DNA of 64,000 nucleotides from Planomicrobium stackebrandtii (GTDB lineage Bacteria > Bacillota > Bacilli > Bacillales_A > Planococcaceae). Numbering within the stretch: the first letter of the stretch is position 1; every line of letters begins with the position of its first letter. Shown here in pieces: positions 54,703-62,981 of this stretch. Below the pieces are notes generated by a model. The model made no database searches. It was not told the origin of the DNA and saw nothing but the letters and a program-made list of their open reading frames with translations. Made by a program: the position numbers and the translations under genes. The DNA lies in contig NZ_JAUSWB010000002.1 in NCBI RefSeq assembly GCF_030814955.1, forward strand, positions 186,001-250,000, read 5' to 3'.

Positions 54703-55120
54703 AGAAAGAAGCGATTTGTTTTTTCGTAGGTTCCTGCAGACGGTAGCGCAGTTCCTTGTTCTGAGTATTGACGATATGATATGCCGGATTTTCAGCAACA
54801 GTGAATTTCCAATGCGGTTTTGTGTTTTTCTTTTTGATTTGAAGTTCAGGAAGCATCATTTTTGTCGTGAAGCTTTCAAGTTTTGCCATTAAAAAGGTAT
54901 CCATGTACCGTACGAGCAAAAAGCCTTGTTGACGTTCGGGATCGAACTTTGCCAAATTAAATTCACTGACATCAAATCCTTTTTCATATCGCTGAACAGA
55001 CGGGGACAATACAAAACAATCTTCATTCATAAAGATAGTTGAGTTTCCTTGTTGTTTCAGCCCTAATTCTTCAACCAGAAAATCCTTGTTGACGAGACTC
55101 ATTTCGCGTGCAGTAGCCAT
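54689..55120 (-). CDS. hypothetical protein, 143 residues
   Basis: 143 residues, soluble, mixed alpha/beta, with no signal peptide. It starts MATAREMSLVNKDFLVEELG and ends with a Lys-rich helix EPTKKQIASFFKKI. I recognise no domain. AGGAGG upstream of the ATG is strong, and a plausible -10 (TATAAT on the minus strand, about 55156-55161) supports expression. No informative neighbours. Confidence 0.75.
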   Translation of the reverse strand: MATAREMSLVNKDFLVEELGLKQQGNSTIFMNEDCFVLSPSVQRYEKGFDVSEFNLAKFDPERQQGFLLVRYMDTFLMAKLESFTTKMMLPELQIKKKNTKPHWKFTVAENPAYHIVNTQNKELRYRLQEPTKKQIASFFKKI

Positions 55121-55438
55121 GTGATTCCTCCTAATATAACTCGTTGTTCTTCTATTATAACACTATTTAGCCATTTAAGGGACCTTAACGAATTTTCCAC
55201 AGATTTTGAGTCTTAACGAGTGTAAAGGCTTAGGGCTATGGATTTAAAGGAATAAAGACAAGTGCTGAAAATTGTCGATCCTCCAATACCTAAGGTCTGG
55301 GAAAGCAATAGTTATGCCTCTTTTAGGAAACGGCAAATTATCTGAATCATTTCGGAGGCAAAGACAATAATTCGTAAGTAGTTAGAATTATCTGTTATAT
55401 TTAGGGGGAGCAAGCCATTATTTAAAGGAGTGATTAGT
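55121..55438. other. intergenic region between divergent genes
   Basis: 318 bases with minus-strand promoter signals near 55156 and the leader of the SRAP gene. TGCCTC near 55312 and GAGGCA near 55355 could form a loose hairpin. I tested it by eye against known riboswitch cores and found no match. Confidence 0.45.
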
Positions 55439-56116
55439 GTGTGTGGAAGATATTCATTGTTCACAGATTACACGGTCTTAATCGAGCGATTTCATATTGA
55501 GGAAACCGCAATAAACGATGATGAGTATTCAGCAAACTATAATGTAGCGCCTTCCCAGCAGGTCGTGGCGGTCGTAAATGATGGAAACAAAAACCGCCTA
55601 GGCAAGCTCCGTTGGGGACTGATTCCCCCATGGGCAAAAGACGCCAAAATCGGCTATAAGATGATTAATGCCCGATCTGAAACAGCAGCAGAAAAACCAA
55701 GCTTCCGCAATGCCTTTAAAAAGAAACGCTGTTTAGTAGTGGCAGATTCTTTTTACGAATGGCAGCGTAAAGATGGAGAAAAGATTCCGATGCTCATCAA
55801 GATGAAGACCGGGGAGCCTTTTGCTTTTGCGGCGCTCTGGGAGTCGTGGCAGTCACCGGATGGCAAAACCGTCAATAGCTGCTCTATCCTAACGACTGGA
55901 CCGAACGCCTTAATGGAATCGATCCATGATCGGATGCCGGTTATCCTGACAAAAGAAGGAGAAAGAATCTGGCTGGATCCTCGTGTAGAAGATATTGAAA
56001 CACTGAAAGAATTGCTGAAGCCTTATAAAGCAGAAGATATGGAAGCCTACCAGGTGTCTGAAGAAGTCAATTCGCCAAAAAACAATAAGCCGGAGCTGAT
56101 TGATAAAGTAGGTTAG
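55439..56116 (+). CDS. SRAP-domain abasic-site DNA crosslinking protein (YedK/HMCES family)
   Basis: 225 residues. SRAP proteins form a covalent bond to abasic sites in single-stranded DNA through Cys2, exposed when Met1 is removed. The GTG at 55439 gives MCGRYS, placing Cys at position 2 as required, with AAAGGAG 8 bases upstream; an earlier GTG at 55430 would not. Other conserved parts are YNVAPSQ, RWGLIPPWAKD, INARSETAAEKPSF, DSFYEW (Glu) and HDRMPVIL (His). It forms a small unit with the patatin gene 22 bases on. Confidence 0.95.
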   Translation: MCGRYSLFTDYTVLIERFHIEETAINDDEYSANYNVAPSQQVVAVVNDGNKNRLGKLRWGLIPPWAKDAKIGYKMINARSETAAEKPSFRNAFKKKRCLVVADSFYEWQRKDGEKIPMLIKMKTGEPFAFAALWESWQSPDGKTVNSCSILTTGPNALMESIHDRMPVILTKEGERIWLDPRVEDIETLKELLKPYKAEDMEAYQVSEEVNSPKNNKPELIDKVG

Positions 56117-56138
56117 CTCAGCTATAGGGGGAATTTAC

Positions 56139-56987
56139 ATGAAGAGCGGGTTGGTATTGGAAGGCGGCGGAATGCGCGGGGTTTATACCGGGGGCGTTCT
56201 TGAAAAGCTATTGGAAGAAGAGATATTTGTGGACTATGTAATTGGTGTTTCAGCCGGAGCCTGTAACGCCTCTTCTTATATTTCCAGGCAAAACGGCCGC
56301 AACCGGGAAGTGACAATCGGCTATGTCCATCATCCGGAGTACATCTCAGTAAAAAACTTGCTCGTTAGACGTGAACTTTTCGGGATGGATTTGATCTTCG
56401 ATAAAATTCCGAACAGTTTGGTTCCTTTTGATTATGGCCGTTTTAATGATGCAACAGAAGAATTTGTAGTGGGTGCAACGGATTGCCTTACTGGTAGTGC
56501 GGTGTATTTTGAAAAGCCAAATCGGCCGGAAGATGTATTGGCCATTGTCAGGGCTTCGAGCTCTCTTCCGCTTATGTCGAGGCCCGTGGAATTCAACGGT
56601 AAGCTATTGATGGATGGAAGCATTGCAGATCCACTGCCAATCCGGAAAGCCTTGTCTGACGGAGTGACAAAACCGATAATCGTATTGACCAGAGAAAAAG
56701 GCTATCGGAAAAAGAAGAGCCGGTTTGCTAAAATCATGCCGGCATTTGTCCGCCAATACCCTGCAATCGCAAAGACCATGGAGAGCCGGCATCTGTATTA
56801 CAATCAAACAATGGAGTTTATTGAACAATTGGAAAGCGAGGGCCTGGCTTTGGTAATACGACCGATGAACCTGTACAAAATTCGAGGCGTGGAACGGGAT
56901 CCGATAAAGCTCGAAAACTTATATAATCAGGGCTATCAGGATGCTGCCGCCAAATTTGATGAACTGCTCTATTTTCTAAAGAAATAA
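56139..56987 (+). CDS. patatin-like phospholipase (YjjU-like)
   Basis: 282 residues. The oxyanion loop LVLEGGGMRGVYTGG is followed by GVSAG with catalytic Ser38, and DGS with Asp159 completes the Ser-Asp dyad. The C-terminal part (about 190-282) is helical and family-specific. No signal peptide. The substrate is probably a phospholipid or lysophospholipid ester. GGGGGAA precedes the ATG. Confidence 0.92.
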   Translation: MKSGLVLEGGGMRGVYTGGVLEKLLEEEIFVDYVIGVSAGACNASSYISRQNGRNREVTIGYVHHPEYISVKNLLVRRELFGMDLIFDKIPNSLVPFDYGRFNDATEEFVVGATDCLTGSAVYFEKPNRPEDVLAIVRASSSLPLMSRPVEFNGKLLMDGSIADPLPIRKALSDGVTKPIIVLTREKGYRKKKSRFAKIMPAFVRQYPAIAKTMESRHLYYNQTMEFIEQLESEGLALVIRPMNLYKIRGVERDPIKLENLYNQGYQDAAAKFDELLYFLKK

Positions 56988-57069
56988 ATTTTGTGAACTT
57001 CCGGAATCGCATCGTGGTAAAGTTAGGATGAGGTGATGGATTATTATTTTCAAATTAGATCATCGGAAC

Positions 57070-57489
57070 ATGCAAATTGCCAAGGAAATTCAGCAAATTC
57101 AGCAGGCCGCTTACCGGGTAGAGGCTGAACTGATAAGATTTGATGGAATTCCGCAGCTTTATGAAACTCTTGCCGAAATTCAAAAGAGCAATGAAACATT
57201 TTTAGGTTACAGCGAAGGGCAATTACTGGGAATCATATCGTACCAAGTTAAAGGTGGAACCGTTGAGATCCATCGGCTTGTGGTAAGTCCTAATCATTTC
57301 CGAAAAGGCGTTGGCAAAAAACTGATGGAATATTTGCTTGAGAAGTTTAAAGAACATGACTTCACGGTCAGTACCGGCACTGCAAATAAACCGGCGACTG
57401 CTCTTTATAAAGCATTCGGTTTTCGGGAACAGGGCTTGCTTGAAGTGGCTCCGGGCGTCTATTGCACGCAATTTTACTTAAGCAATTAA
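57070..57489 (+). CDS. GNAT-family N-acetyltransferase (start uncertain)
   Basis: 139 residues by the first ATG. The acetyl-CoA site is VVSPNHFRKGVGKKLMEYLL, followed by TANKPATALYKAFGF, typical of GNAT proteins. The ATG at 57070 has no ribosome site. The strong site GATGAGGTGATGG (57027-57039) is followed in this frame only by ATT codons at 57040-57048. The protein therefore probably starts at an ATT, or the N-terminal codons carry a frameshift (an ATG at 57036 lies out of frame). Homologues usually have about ten more residues than the ATG form. Confidence 0.82.
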   Translation: MQIAKEIQQIQQAAYRVEAELIRFDGIPQLYETLAEIQKSNETFLGYSEGQLLGIISYQVKGGTVEIHRLVVSPNHFRKGVGKKLMEYLLEKFKEHDFTVSTGTANKPATALYKAFGFREQGLLEVAPGVYCTQFYLSN

Positions 57490-57542
57490 AGCTGCTCATA
57501 AAGCAAAAAATGAACTTTAAAATAAAAGCATGAGGTGTATTC

Positions 57543-57992
57543 ATGAAATTAGATCATATCGACCGCAAGATATTAGACTTGTTAACAATAAATGGCCGGA
57601 TTTCGTATGTGGACATCGGCAAAGAACTAAATTTGTCGCGCGTGGCTATTCGGGAAAGAGTTCACCAATTAACAGAAGCTGGTGTTATAGAAAGCTTTAC
57701 AGTTGTGATCAACAGCGAAAAAGTCGGCAAGAAAGTTTCTGGTTTTTTTGAAGTAGACTGCGAACCAGCTTCCTTGGTTGAAGTGGCTCAAACCTTGGCG
57801 GATAATCCCAGTGTAGCTAGCTGTTACCAGATGACAGGCCCATCCACCCTTCATATGCATGTATTGGTTGATGATTTTGCCGGTCTTGAAAAGTTTATAA
57901 ACGAAGAGCTTTATGCTCTAGACGGCATCACAAGAGTTGAAAGCCATATTCTTCTGCGGCGATTCAAGAGCCGTACGGGGATGAAACTATAA
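57543..57992 (+). CDS. ywrC: Lrp/AsnC-family regulator (YwrC/ChrS-like)
   Basis: 149 residues. The helix-turn-helix spans about 5-55 (DRKILDLLTINGRISYVDIG, SRVAIRERVHQL), followed by a RAM ligand/oligomerisation domain at about 65-140. In B. subtilis ywrC lies with ywrA/ywrB (CHR genes) and ywrD (GGT); the same set is conserved here, so it likely controls the promoter at 58081-58121. The gene assignment rests on this context more than on residue detail. Confidence 0.85.
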   Translation: MKLDHIDRKILDLLTINGRISYVDIGKELNLSRVAIRERVHQLTEAGVIESFTVVINSEKVGKKVSGFFEVDCEPASLVEVAQTLADNPSVASCYQMTGPSTLHMHVLVDDFAGLEKFINEELYALDGITRVESHILLRRFKSRTGMKL

Positions 57993-58023
57993 AATTCTGC
58001 AGCTGTTCAGGCTGCAGAATTTT
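57991..58023 (+). terminator. terminator after the Lrp-family gene
   Basis: AAAATTCTGCAGC / GCTGCAGAATTTT is a perfect 13-bp stem with a seven-base loop and a T-rich tail. Confidence 0.9.
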
Positions 58024-58080
58024 ATTTATATGGGCAAAAAAATTTTTTGTAGGAATATTCTGTATTTTTTCGTTTCCATG

Positions 58081-58121
58081 TAGAAATATGTAAACGAATA
58101 CTTTATAATCGAAAGTATTCG
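58081..58121 (+). promoter_or_regulatory. ywrD-ywrB-ywrA promoter with embedded operator
   Basis: CGAATACTTT (58095-58104) and AAAGTATTCG (58112-58121) are perfect 10-base inverted arms around a seven-base centre. The -10 TATAAT (58104-58109) lies inside the element, with a weak -35 (TAGAAA, 58081-58086) 17 bases upstream. A bound regulator would block RNA polymerase. Confidence 0.65.
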
Positions 58122-58224
58122 TCCTTTACTATAGTTAAAGAAATATGGAATAATGATTAACAATTGATCTTAAATAGGAATTATTTTTATACAAAAGGTT
58201 AATTAAAAGAAAGGAAGGATTACT

Positions 58225-59829
58225 ATGGACTACTTACACAATCCGTTTGCATCACAGCGCCACACAGTTTTTTCGAAAAAAGGAATGGTGGCAACTTCTC
58301 AGCCACTGGCGGCACAGGCGGGCATTGAAATCATGCAAAATGGAGGAAATGCCATTGATGCAGCCATCGCAACCGCTGCGGCATTAACAGTTGTCGAACC
58401 AACTTCAAATGGCATTGGCGGAGATGCTTTCGCTTTGGTCTGGGTTAAAGACAAATTGCACGGCTTGAACAGCTCGGGTCCTGCACCAAAAAGCATCTCT
58501 CCAGAAGCGGTTAAAGCACTCGGCTTTGAAAAAATGCCGACGTTCGGCTTAGTGCCAGTGACAGTGCCGGGAGTGCCTGCTGCCTGGGCTGAGTTGTCGA
58601 AGAAGTTTGGCAAGTTGACGCTGGCTGAGGCACTAAAGCCAGCCATTCGTTATGCTGAAGAAGGATATCCGCTAACACCTATTCTCGGGAAATATTGGAA
58701 AGGCGCCTATGCCAAATACAAAACCACATTTACCGGCGAAGAATATCAAGGATGGTTTGATACTTTCGCTCCCAATGGCCGAGCGCCTGAAGTAGGGGAA
58801 ATGTGGTCATCTCCGGGCCATGCTGCTACTTTAAAAGAAATCGGACAAACCGATGGCCGCTCTTTTTATGAAGGGGCGATTGCAGATAAAATCGATGCCT
58901 TTATGAAAACACATAATGGGTTCCTATCCAAAGAAGATTTGGCGGCGTTCAAGCCGGAATGGGTTGAACCTGTATCGGCAAAATACCGCGGCTATGAAGT
59001 ATGGGAAATTCCGCCAAATGGACAGGGCATGGTTGCTCTGATGGCATTGAATATTTTCAAAGAGCTGGGTCAGCCAAAATGGCAGTCTGCCGATACCTAC
59101 CATGAACAGATTGAAGCGATGAAATTGGCGTTTACCGATGGCAAGGCGTTTATTACGGAGCCTGAAAACATGCCGATCAGTACAGAGCATCTGCTGTCTG
59201 AAGAATATGCCGCATCTCGCGCTAAAACGATCGGAGAAACCGCTTCCGATCCGGAGCCATACGAATTGCCTAAAGGCGGGACGGTTTACCTGTCTGCGGC
59301 AGATGAAGAAGGCAATATGATTTCCTATATCCAAAGCAATTACATGGGCTTTGGTTCAGGAATCGTTATTCCGGAAACCGGTATTGGCTTGCAAAATCGC
59401 GGAGCCGATTTCTCTCTAGATTCTGAGCATCCCAACGTGCTTAAAGGCGGAAAACGAACATTTCATACCATCATTCCAGGATTCCTGACAAAAGACGGAA
59501 AAGCTGTAGGGTCATTTGGTGTAATGGGTGGATATATGCAGCCTCAAGGCCATTTTCAAGTGGTGACTAACACCATCGATTATTTAATGAATCCGCAAGC
59601 TGCACTCGACGCACCAAGATGGCAGTGGATGGAAGGAAAGACCGTTCTTGTAGAACCCAATTTCCCGAATTACCTGGCACAAGCTTTAGCTCGAAAAGGC
59701 CACCACATTCAAGTGGCGACAGATGGCGGCAGTTTTGGTCGGGGACAAATCATTTGGAGAAATCCTGAGACGGGCGTTTTGGCTGGAGGCACCGAGTCAC
59801 GTACAGACGGCGCGGTAGCTGCTTGGTAA
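58225..59829 (+). CDS. ywrD: gamma-glutamyltransferase family protein (YwrD-like)
   Basis: 534 residues, Ntn-hydrolase fold, with no signal peptide, unlike secreted GGT. Predicted self-cleavage is before Thr353 in PKGGTVYLSAAD, which would be the catalytic nucleophile of the small subunit. The substrate-binding GGDAFA and the C-terminal GVMGGYMQPQGHFQ and SFGRGQ motifs are present. It may hydrolyse gamma-glutamyl compounds such as glutathione-like thiols or serve a paralogous role. It lies between the regulator and the CHR genes. Confidence 0.9.
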   Translation: MDYLHNPFASQRHTVFSKKGMVATSQPLAAQAGIEIMQNGGNAIDAAIATAAALTVVEPTSNGIGGDAFALVWVKDKLHGLNSSGPAPKSISPEAVKALGFEKMPTFGLVPVTVPGVPAAWAELSKKFGKLTLAEALKPAIRYAEEGYPLTPILGKYWKGAYAKYKTTFTGEEYQGWFDTFAPNGRAPEVGEMWSSPGHAATLKEIGQTDGRSFYEGAIADKIDAFMKTHNGFLSKEDLAAFKPEWVEPVSAKYRGYEVWEIPPNGQGMVALMALNIFKELGQPKWQSADTYHEQIEAMKLAFTDGKAFITEPENMPISTEHLLSEEYAASRAKTIGETASDPEPYELPKGGTVYLSAADEEGNMISYIQSNYMGFGSGIVIPETGIGLQNRGADFSLDSEHPNVLKGGKRTFHTIIPGFLTKDGKAVGSFGVMGGYMQPQGHFQVVTNTIDYLMNPQAALDAPRWQWMEGKTVLVEPNFPNYLAQALARKGHHIQVATDGGSFGRGQIIWRNPETGVLAGGTESRTDGAVAAW

Positions 59830-59870
59830 GCGCTAGAAAAGCGGAGAAAAAGAGGAGGGGCCATTCCCGG

Positions 59871-60422
59871 CTGAAAACGAACAAAGATCTTTTTCTCGCT
59901 TTTTTCCGTGTCGGTCTTCTCGGATTCGGTGGCGGACCTGCTGCCATTCCGCTTTTTCATCGTGAAGCCGTGACCAATTATAAATGGATGACAGAAGACG
60001 AGTTTGGCGACACCCTGGCTTTGGGGAATACGATGCCGGGGCCAATTGCCACAAAAATGGCCGGCTACATTGGCTATCGCGTCAATGGGATGGTGGGATG
60101 CCTGATTGCGCTGGCTGCTTCGGTTATCCCGACAGTAGTTATGATGATTGTCCTTTTGGGGGTTTTACAAAAGTACAAAGATCTGGAATGGGTTAACAGC
60201 ATGTCAGCCGCAGTAGTGCCAGTCGTTGGCGTCATGCTGGCGGTTATGACATGGGACTTCTTTCAAAAGTCAGGCAAGTCTTTGGGAATCGGTCGCGCGA
60301 TTCTATTTACAGCCATCGCCATCATCCTTTTGGAACTATTGAATATTCATCCGGCGATTGTCATATTAGGCGTTTTGATTCTCTCCTTAACTACCTTTAA
60401 GAAAGGGGTCGGGTCGAAATGA
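59871..60422 (+). CDS. ywrB: chromate transporter, N-terminal half-type CHR protein (YwrB-like)
   Basis: 183 residues if started at CTG 59871, which has GAGGAGGGG 10 bases upstream; no ATG, GTG or TTG with a ribosome site exists (a TTG at 59823 lies in the GGT gene). The short-chain CHR domain has RVGLLGFGGGPAAIPLF and GNTMPGPIATKMAGYIGY, with about six membrane segments. Two half-size CHR proteins form the transporter. It ends in a four-base overlap with the next gene. Confidence 0.88.
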   Translation: MKTNKDLFLAFFRVGLLGFGGGPAAIPLFHREAVTNYKWMTEDEFGDTLALGNTMPGPIATKMAGYIGYRVNGMVGCLIALAASVIPTVVMMIVLLGVLQKYKDLEWVNSMSAAVVPVVGVMLAVMTWDFFQKSGKSLGIGRAILFTAIAIILLELLNIHPAIVILGVLILSLTTFKKGVGSK

Positions 60423-60952
60423 TTTACTGGTCCATCTTTTTGGCGTTTTTTATCCCCGGTATTTTGGGTTATGGAGGGGGTCCTGCTTCGATTCCGCTGG
60501 TGGAAAAAGAAGTGGTGGACCGTTATGGCTGGATGACAACTCAGGAGTTTGGTGAAGTTCTGGCTCTCGGAAATGCACTGCCAGGGCCGATTGCCACAAA
60601 AATGGCAGGTTATATCGGCTATATGGAAGGCGGCATATTGGGATCGATAGTTGCTTTGTTCGCTTCGGTGGCACCGTCTCTTATTTTGATGGTTCTTTTA
60701 ATGGTCACCCTTTTAAAATACAAGGATTCACCGAAAGTCAAAAACATCACCAAGCTTGTCAGGCCGGTCATCGCCGTATTGCTGGGTGCTATGACGCTGC
60801 AATTTTTCATGACCTCAGTCGATACTTCAGGTACCGTGCAAACAGTGATCCTGATTATCGTCAGCTATTGGCTGCTGGAAATCAGGAAAATTCATCCGGC
60901 TTTTGTTATTTTATTGGCGCTTGCTTACGGTGCGGTATCCGGAATCGTCTAG
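60419..60952 (+). CDS. ywrA: chromate transporter, C-terminal half-type CHR protein (YwrA-like)
   Basis: 177 residues, paralogous to the previous protein: FIPGILGYGGGPASIPLV and GNALPGPIATKMAGYIGY. Short-chain CHR pairs in B. subtilis give chromate resistance and oppose each other in the membrane; both are needed. The overlap ATGA indicates coupled translation and 1:1 production. Confidence 0.92.
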   Translation: MIYWSIFLAFFIPGILGYGGGPASIPLVEKEVVDRYGWMTTQEFGEVLALGNALPGPIATKMAGYIGYMEGGILGSIVALFASVAPSLILMVLLMVTLLKYKDSPKVKNITKLVRPVIAVLLGAMTLQFFMTSVDTSGTVQTVILIIVSYWLLEIRKIHPAFVILLALAYGAVSGIV

Positions 60953-60982
60953 CTTTTGCAGGATTTAGATAATATGAAGAAG

Positions 60983-61012
60983 AAAAGATCATCCAATTTG
61001 GATGGTCTTTTT
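60983..61012 (+). terminator. terminator after the chromate transporter genes
   Basis: AAAAGATCATCCAA / TTGGATGGTCTTTTT hairpin. Confidence 0.85.
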
Positions 61013-61115
61013 GTATGCTGAGTAGTTTGAGCATACTTATTTACTTTTAATTCGAGATAGTTTATTGTGGATAACAAGGATAAAATATATCCGTAATTGA
61101 AAGAGGGTGATTTGG

Positions 61116-61598
61116 GTGCATATGAAACCAGGTGTAGAACAATCCGTGTATGCCATTCTGCTGTTGAACATGCTGCCGGACAAAGCAGTTCTTCCGGGAG
61201 AAGCCATTAGCCAACAGCTCGGCACTTCCCCGACATATTTTCAGAAGCTCTTGAGAAAGCTGGTCAGTGCAGGCCTGATCACATCTGTACCAGGCGTTAA
61301 AGGTGGATTTAAGCTCAATAAAAAACCAAAAGACATCAGTGTTTTTGATATATATGTAGCAATCGAGGGCCAGCAATCGCTTTATTCACCCAGTGGAGTA
61401 TTGGGCGACTTGTTGGAATTGGAAGAGCCTGAGCGATGCTGCCTGCTGACGGATTTGATGCTGGAAGCGGAGAATGCCTGGCGTTCCCGGATGGAACAAG
61501 AAACGATTGCTTTGCTTTCCGAGAAAATGAAGGAAGAGAAATTTCAGGAAAAAACAAAAAAACTAACCGAATGGCTGTCTCAAAAGCTGGTCGGATAA
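61116..61598 (+). CDS. Rrf2-family transcriptional regulator
   Basis: About 160 residues. The winged helix is at about 5-75 (MKPGVEQSVYAILLLNMLPD, LGTSPTYFQKLLRKLVSAGL, GVKGGFKL). Residues 85-160 form a dimerisation helix. Cysteines are a Cys-Cys pair (ERCCLL), not the three-cysteine Fe-S arrangement of IscR/NsrR, so it is a thiol- or ligand-sensing type such as YwnA. SD AGAGGG suits GTG 61116; an ATG at 61122 is an alternative. Confidence 0.85.
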   Translation: MHMKPGVEQSVYAILLLNMLPDKAVLPGEAISQQLGTSPTYFQKLLRKLVSAGLITSVPGVKGGFKLNKKPKDISVFDIYVAIEGQQSLYSPSGVLGDLLELEEPERCCLLTDLMLEAENAWRSRMEQETIALLSEKMKEEKFQEKTKKLTEWLSQKLVG

Positions 61599-61618
61599 AG
61601 TGGGAAAGAGGGAAAACA

Positions 61619-61843
61619 ATGATTGGAATTTTACCGCGCATCAACCAATTGGCAAAAAAAGCACGTGAAGAAGGGCTGACAAATGCTGAAAAAGTAGAGC
61701 GTCAAGTATTGCGTGAAGACTATTTGCGGTCAATCCGCGGACAAGTGGAATCGACTGTTACCAGCATGAAGGTCATTGATCCGCTTGGCGATGACGTCAC
61801 TCCTGATAAAGTACGCCTGAAAAAACAAGCGGCCCACTCATAG
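61619..61843 (+). CDS. ynzC: DUF896 protein, YnzC-like
   Basis: 74 residues: [20 protein letters not shown], then [20 protein letters not shown]. This is the conserved UPF0291/DUF896 family (YnzC), a small helical bundle of unknown function, in B. subtilis part of the SOS-associated yneA-yneB-ynzC cluster. Here it lies behind the Rrf2 gene. AAAGAGGGAAA precedes the ATG. Confidence 0.92.
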   Translation: MIGILPRINQLAKKAREEGLTNAEKVERQVLREDYLRSIRGQVESTVTSMKVIDPLGDDVTPDKVRLKKQAAHS

Positions 61844-61871
61844 GAAGCCCAAAATAGAGAGGAAGAAGACG

Positions 61872-62750
61872 ATGAACGATTATTTAGTAAAAGCCTTAGC
61901 CTATGATGGGCAAGTTCGTGCCTATGCTGCACGTACAACTGAAACGGTAGGGGAAGCTCAGCGACGCCATTACACATGGCCGACAGCGTCAGCTGCACTC
62001 GGCCGTTCCATGACAGCGAGCGTGATGCTCGGTGCCATGATGAAAGGCGAAGAAAAATTAACCATCCGCATCAATGGGGGAGGCCCAATCGGCACCATCT
62101 TGGTGGATGCAAACGCTAAAGGTGAAGTTCGCGGATACGTGACAAACCCATTAACCCATTTTGATTTGAATGAGCAAGGCAAGCTGGATGTCAGAAAAGC
62201 TGTGGGCACGGAAGGGACATTATCGGTATCGAAAGACATCGGATTGCTTCAGCCATTCGTAGGACAGGTTCCTATTGTGTCCGGTGAACTGGGAGACGAT
62301 TTTACCCATTACATTGTGACATCTGAACAAATTCCTTCCTCAGTAGGCGTTGGGGTCATCGTCAATCCCGATAACACCATCCAGGCTTCTGGCGGATTCA
62401 TTATTCAATTGCTGCCTGGAACTGAAGAAAAAGTCATTGTGGAAATTGAAGAGCGCTTGAAAGTCATTCCGACCATTTCCAATATGGTCCGTGCGGGCTT
62501 GACGCCGGAAGATATCCTGAACGAAGTACTGGGAGTCGGGAATGTAAATGTACTCGATGAAATTCCAGTCCAATTTCAATGCCAATGTTCCAGAGACCGG
62601 ATTTCCAGAGCGATTCAAAGCCTTGGAACTGCTGAAATTGAAGACATGATCGTCACCGATGGCAAAGCAGAAGCACAATGCCATTTCTGCAATGAAAACT
62701 ACTTGTTCTCAAAAGAAAATTTAGAAGATATGCTGAACCCACAAGGATAA
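61872..62750 (+). CDS. hslO: Hsp33 redox-regulated chaperone
   Basis: 292 residues. The zinc-binding redox switch is complete: Cys237-x-Cys239 (QFQCQCS) and Cys270-x-x-Cys273 (QCHFC). On oxidation the zinc is released and the holdase domain opens to protect unfolding proteins. The N-terminal body has [16 protein letters not shown] and [14 protein letters not shown]. Monocistronic or with ynzC; AGAGAGGAAG precedes the ATG, and a terminator follows. Confidence 0.96.
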   Translation: MNDYLVKALAYDGQVRAYAARTTETVGEAQRRHYTWPTASAALGRSMTASVMLGAMMKGEEKLTIRINGGGPIGTILVDANAKGEVRGYVTNPLTHFDLNEQGKLDVRKAVGTEGTLSVSKDIGLLQPFVGQVPIVSGELGDDFTHYIVTSEQIPSSVGVGVIVNPDNTIQASGGFIIQLLPGTEEKVIVEIEERLKVIPTISNMVRAGLTPEDILNEVLGVGNVNVLDEIPVQFQCQCSRDRISRAIQSLGTAEIEDMIVTDGKAEAQCHFCNENYLFSKENLEDMLNPQG

Positions 62751-62758
62751 TGCCAAGG

Positions 62759-62794
62759 AAAAATCCATGCACATTTGTGCCATGGATCTTTTTT
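62759..62794 (+). terminator. terminator after hslO
   Basis: AAAATCCATG-CACA / TGTG(C)CATGGATCTTTTTT, a stem with one bulge and a clear T-run. Confidence 0.85.
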
Positions 62795-62795
62795 A

Positions 62796-62843
62796 TTGGA
62801 AGAATAGAAAATCTATGGTATTATTATCTTGAATTCGAGATAA
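62796..62843 (+). promoter_or_regulatory. mhqD promoter with MhqR box
   Basis: TTGGAA (62796-62801) and TATTAT (62819-62824) are 17 bases apart. Immediately after it, TTATCTTGAATTCGAGATAA (62824-62843) is a 20-base palindrome with one mismatch. It matches the B. subtilis MhqR box (ATCTcgAattCgAGAT). MhqR represses quinone/electrophile-response genes and is released by quinones. A second hairpin, CTGCTCT/AGAGCAG (62902-62922), lies in the leader. Confidence 0.8.
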
Positions 62844-62981
62844 GTTTCTTTTTGTGAAAAATGGGGAACGGTTAAAAATAAACAAAAAAGGACTCATTAA
62901 TCTGCTCTGCTAAGTAGAGCAGGTTAAACAAGTTATCTTTTAAAACGGACTAACTTAAACTATCACTGGAGGTATTTAACA

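Noticed and set aside
55250-55430. Riboswitch upstream of the SRAP gene
   Set aside because: A loose TGCCTC/GAGGCA pairing exists, but no known riboswitch core could be recognised and the gene has no ligand link.
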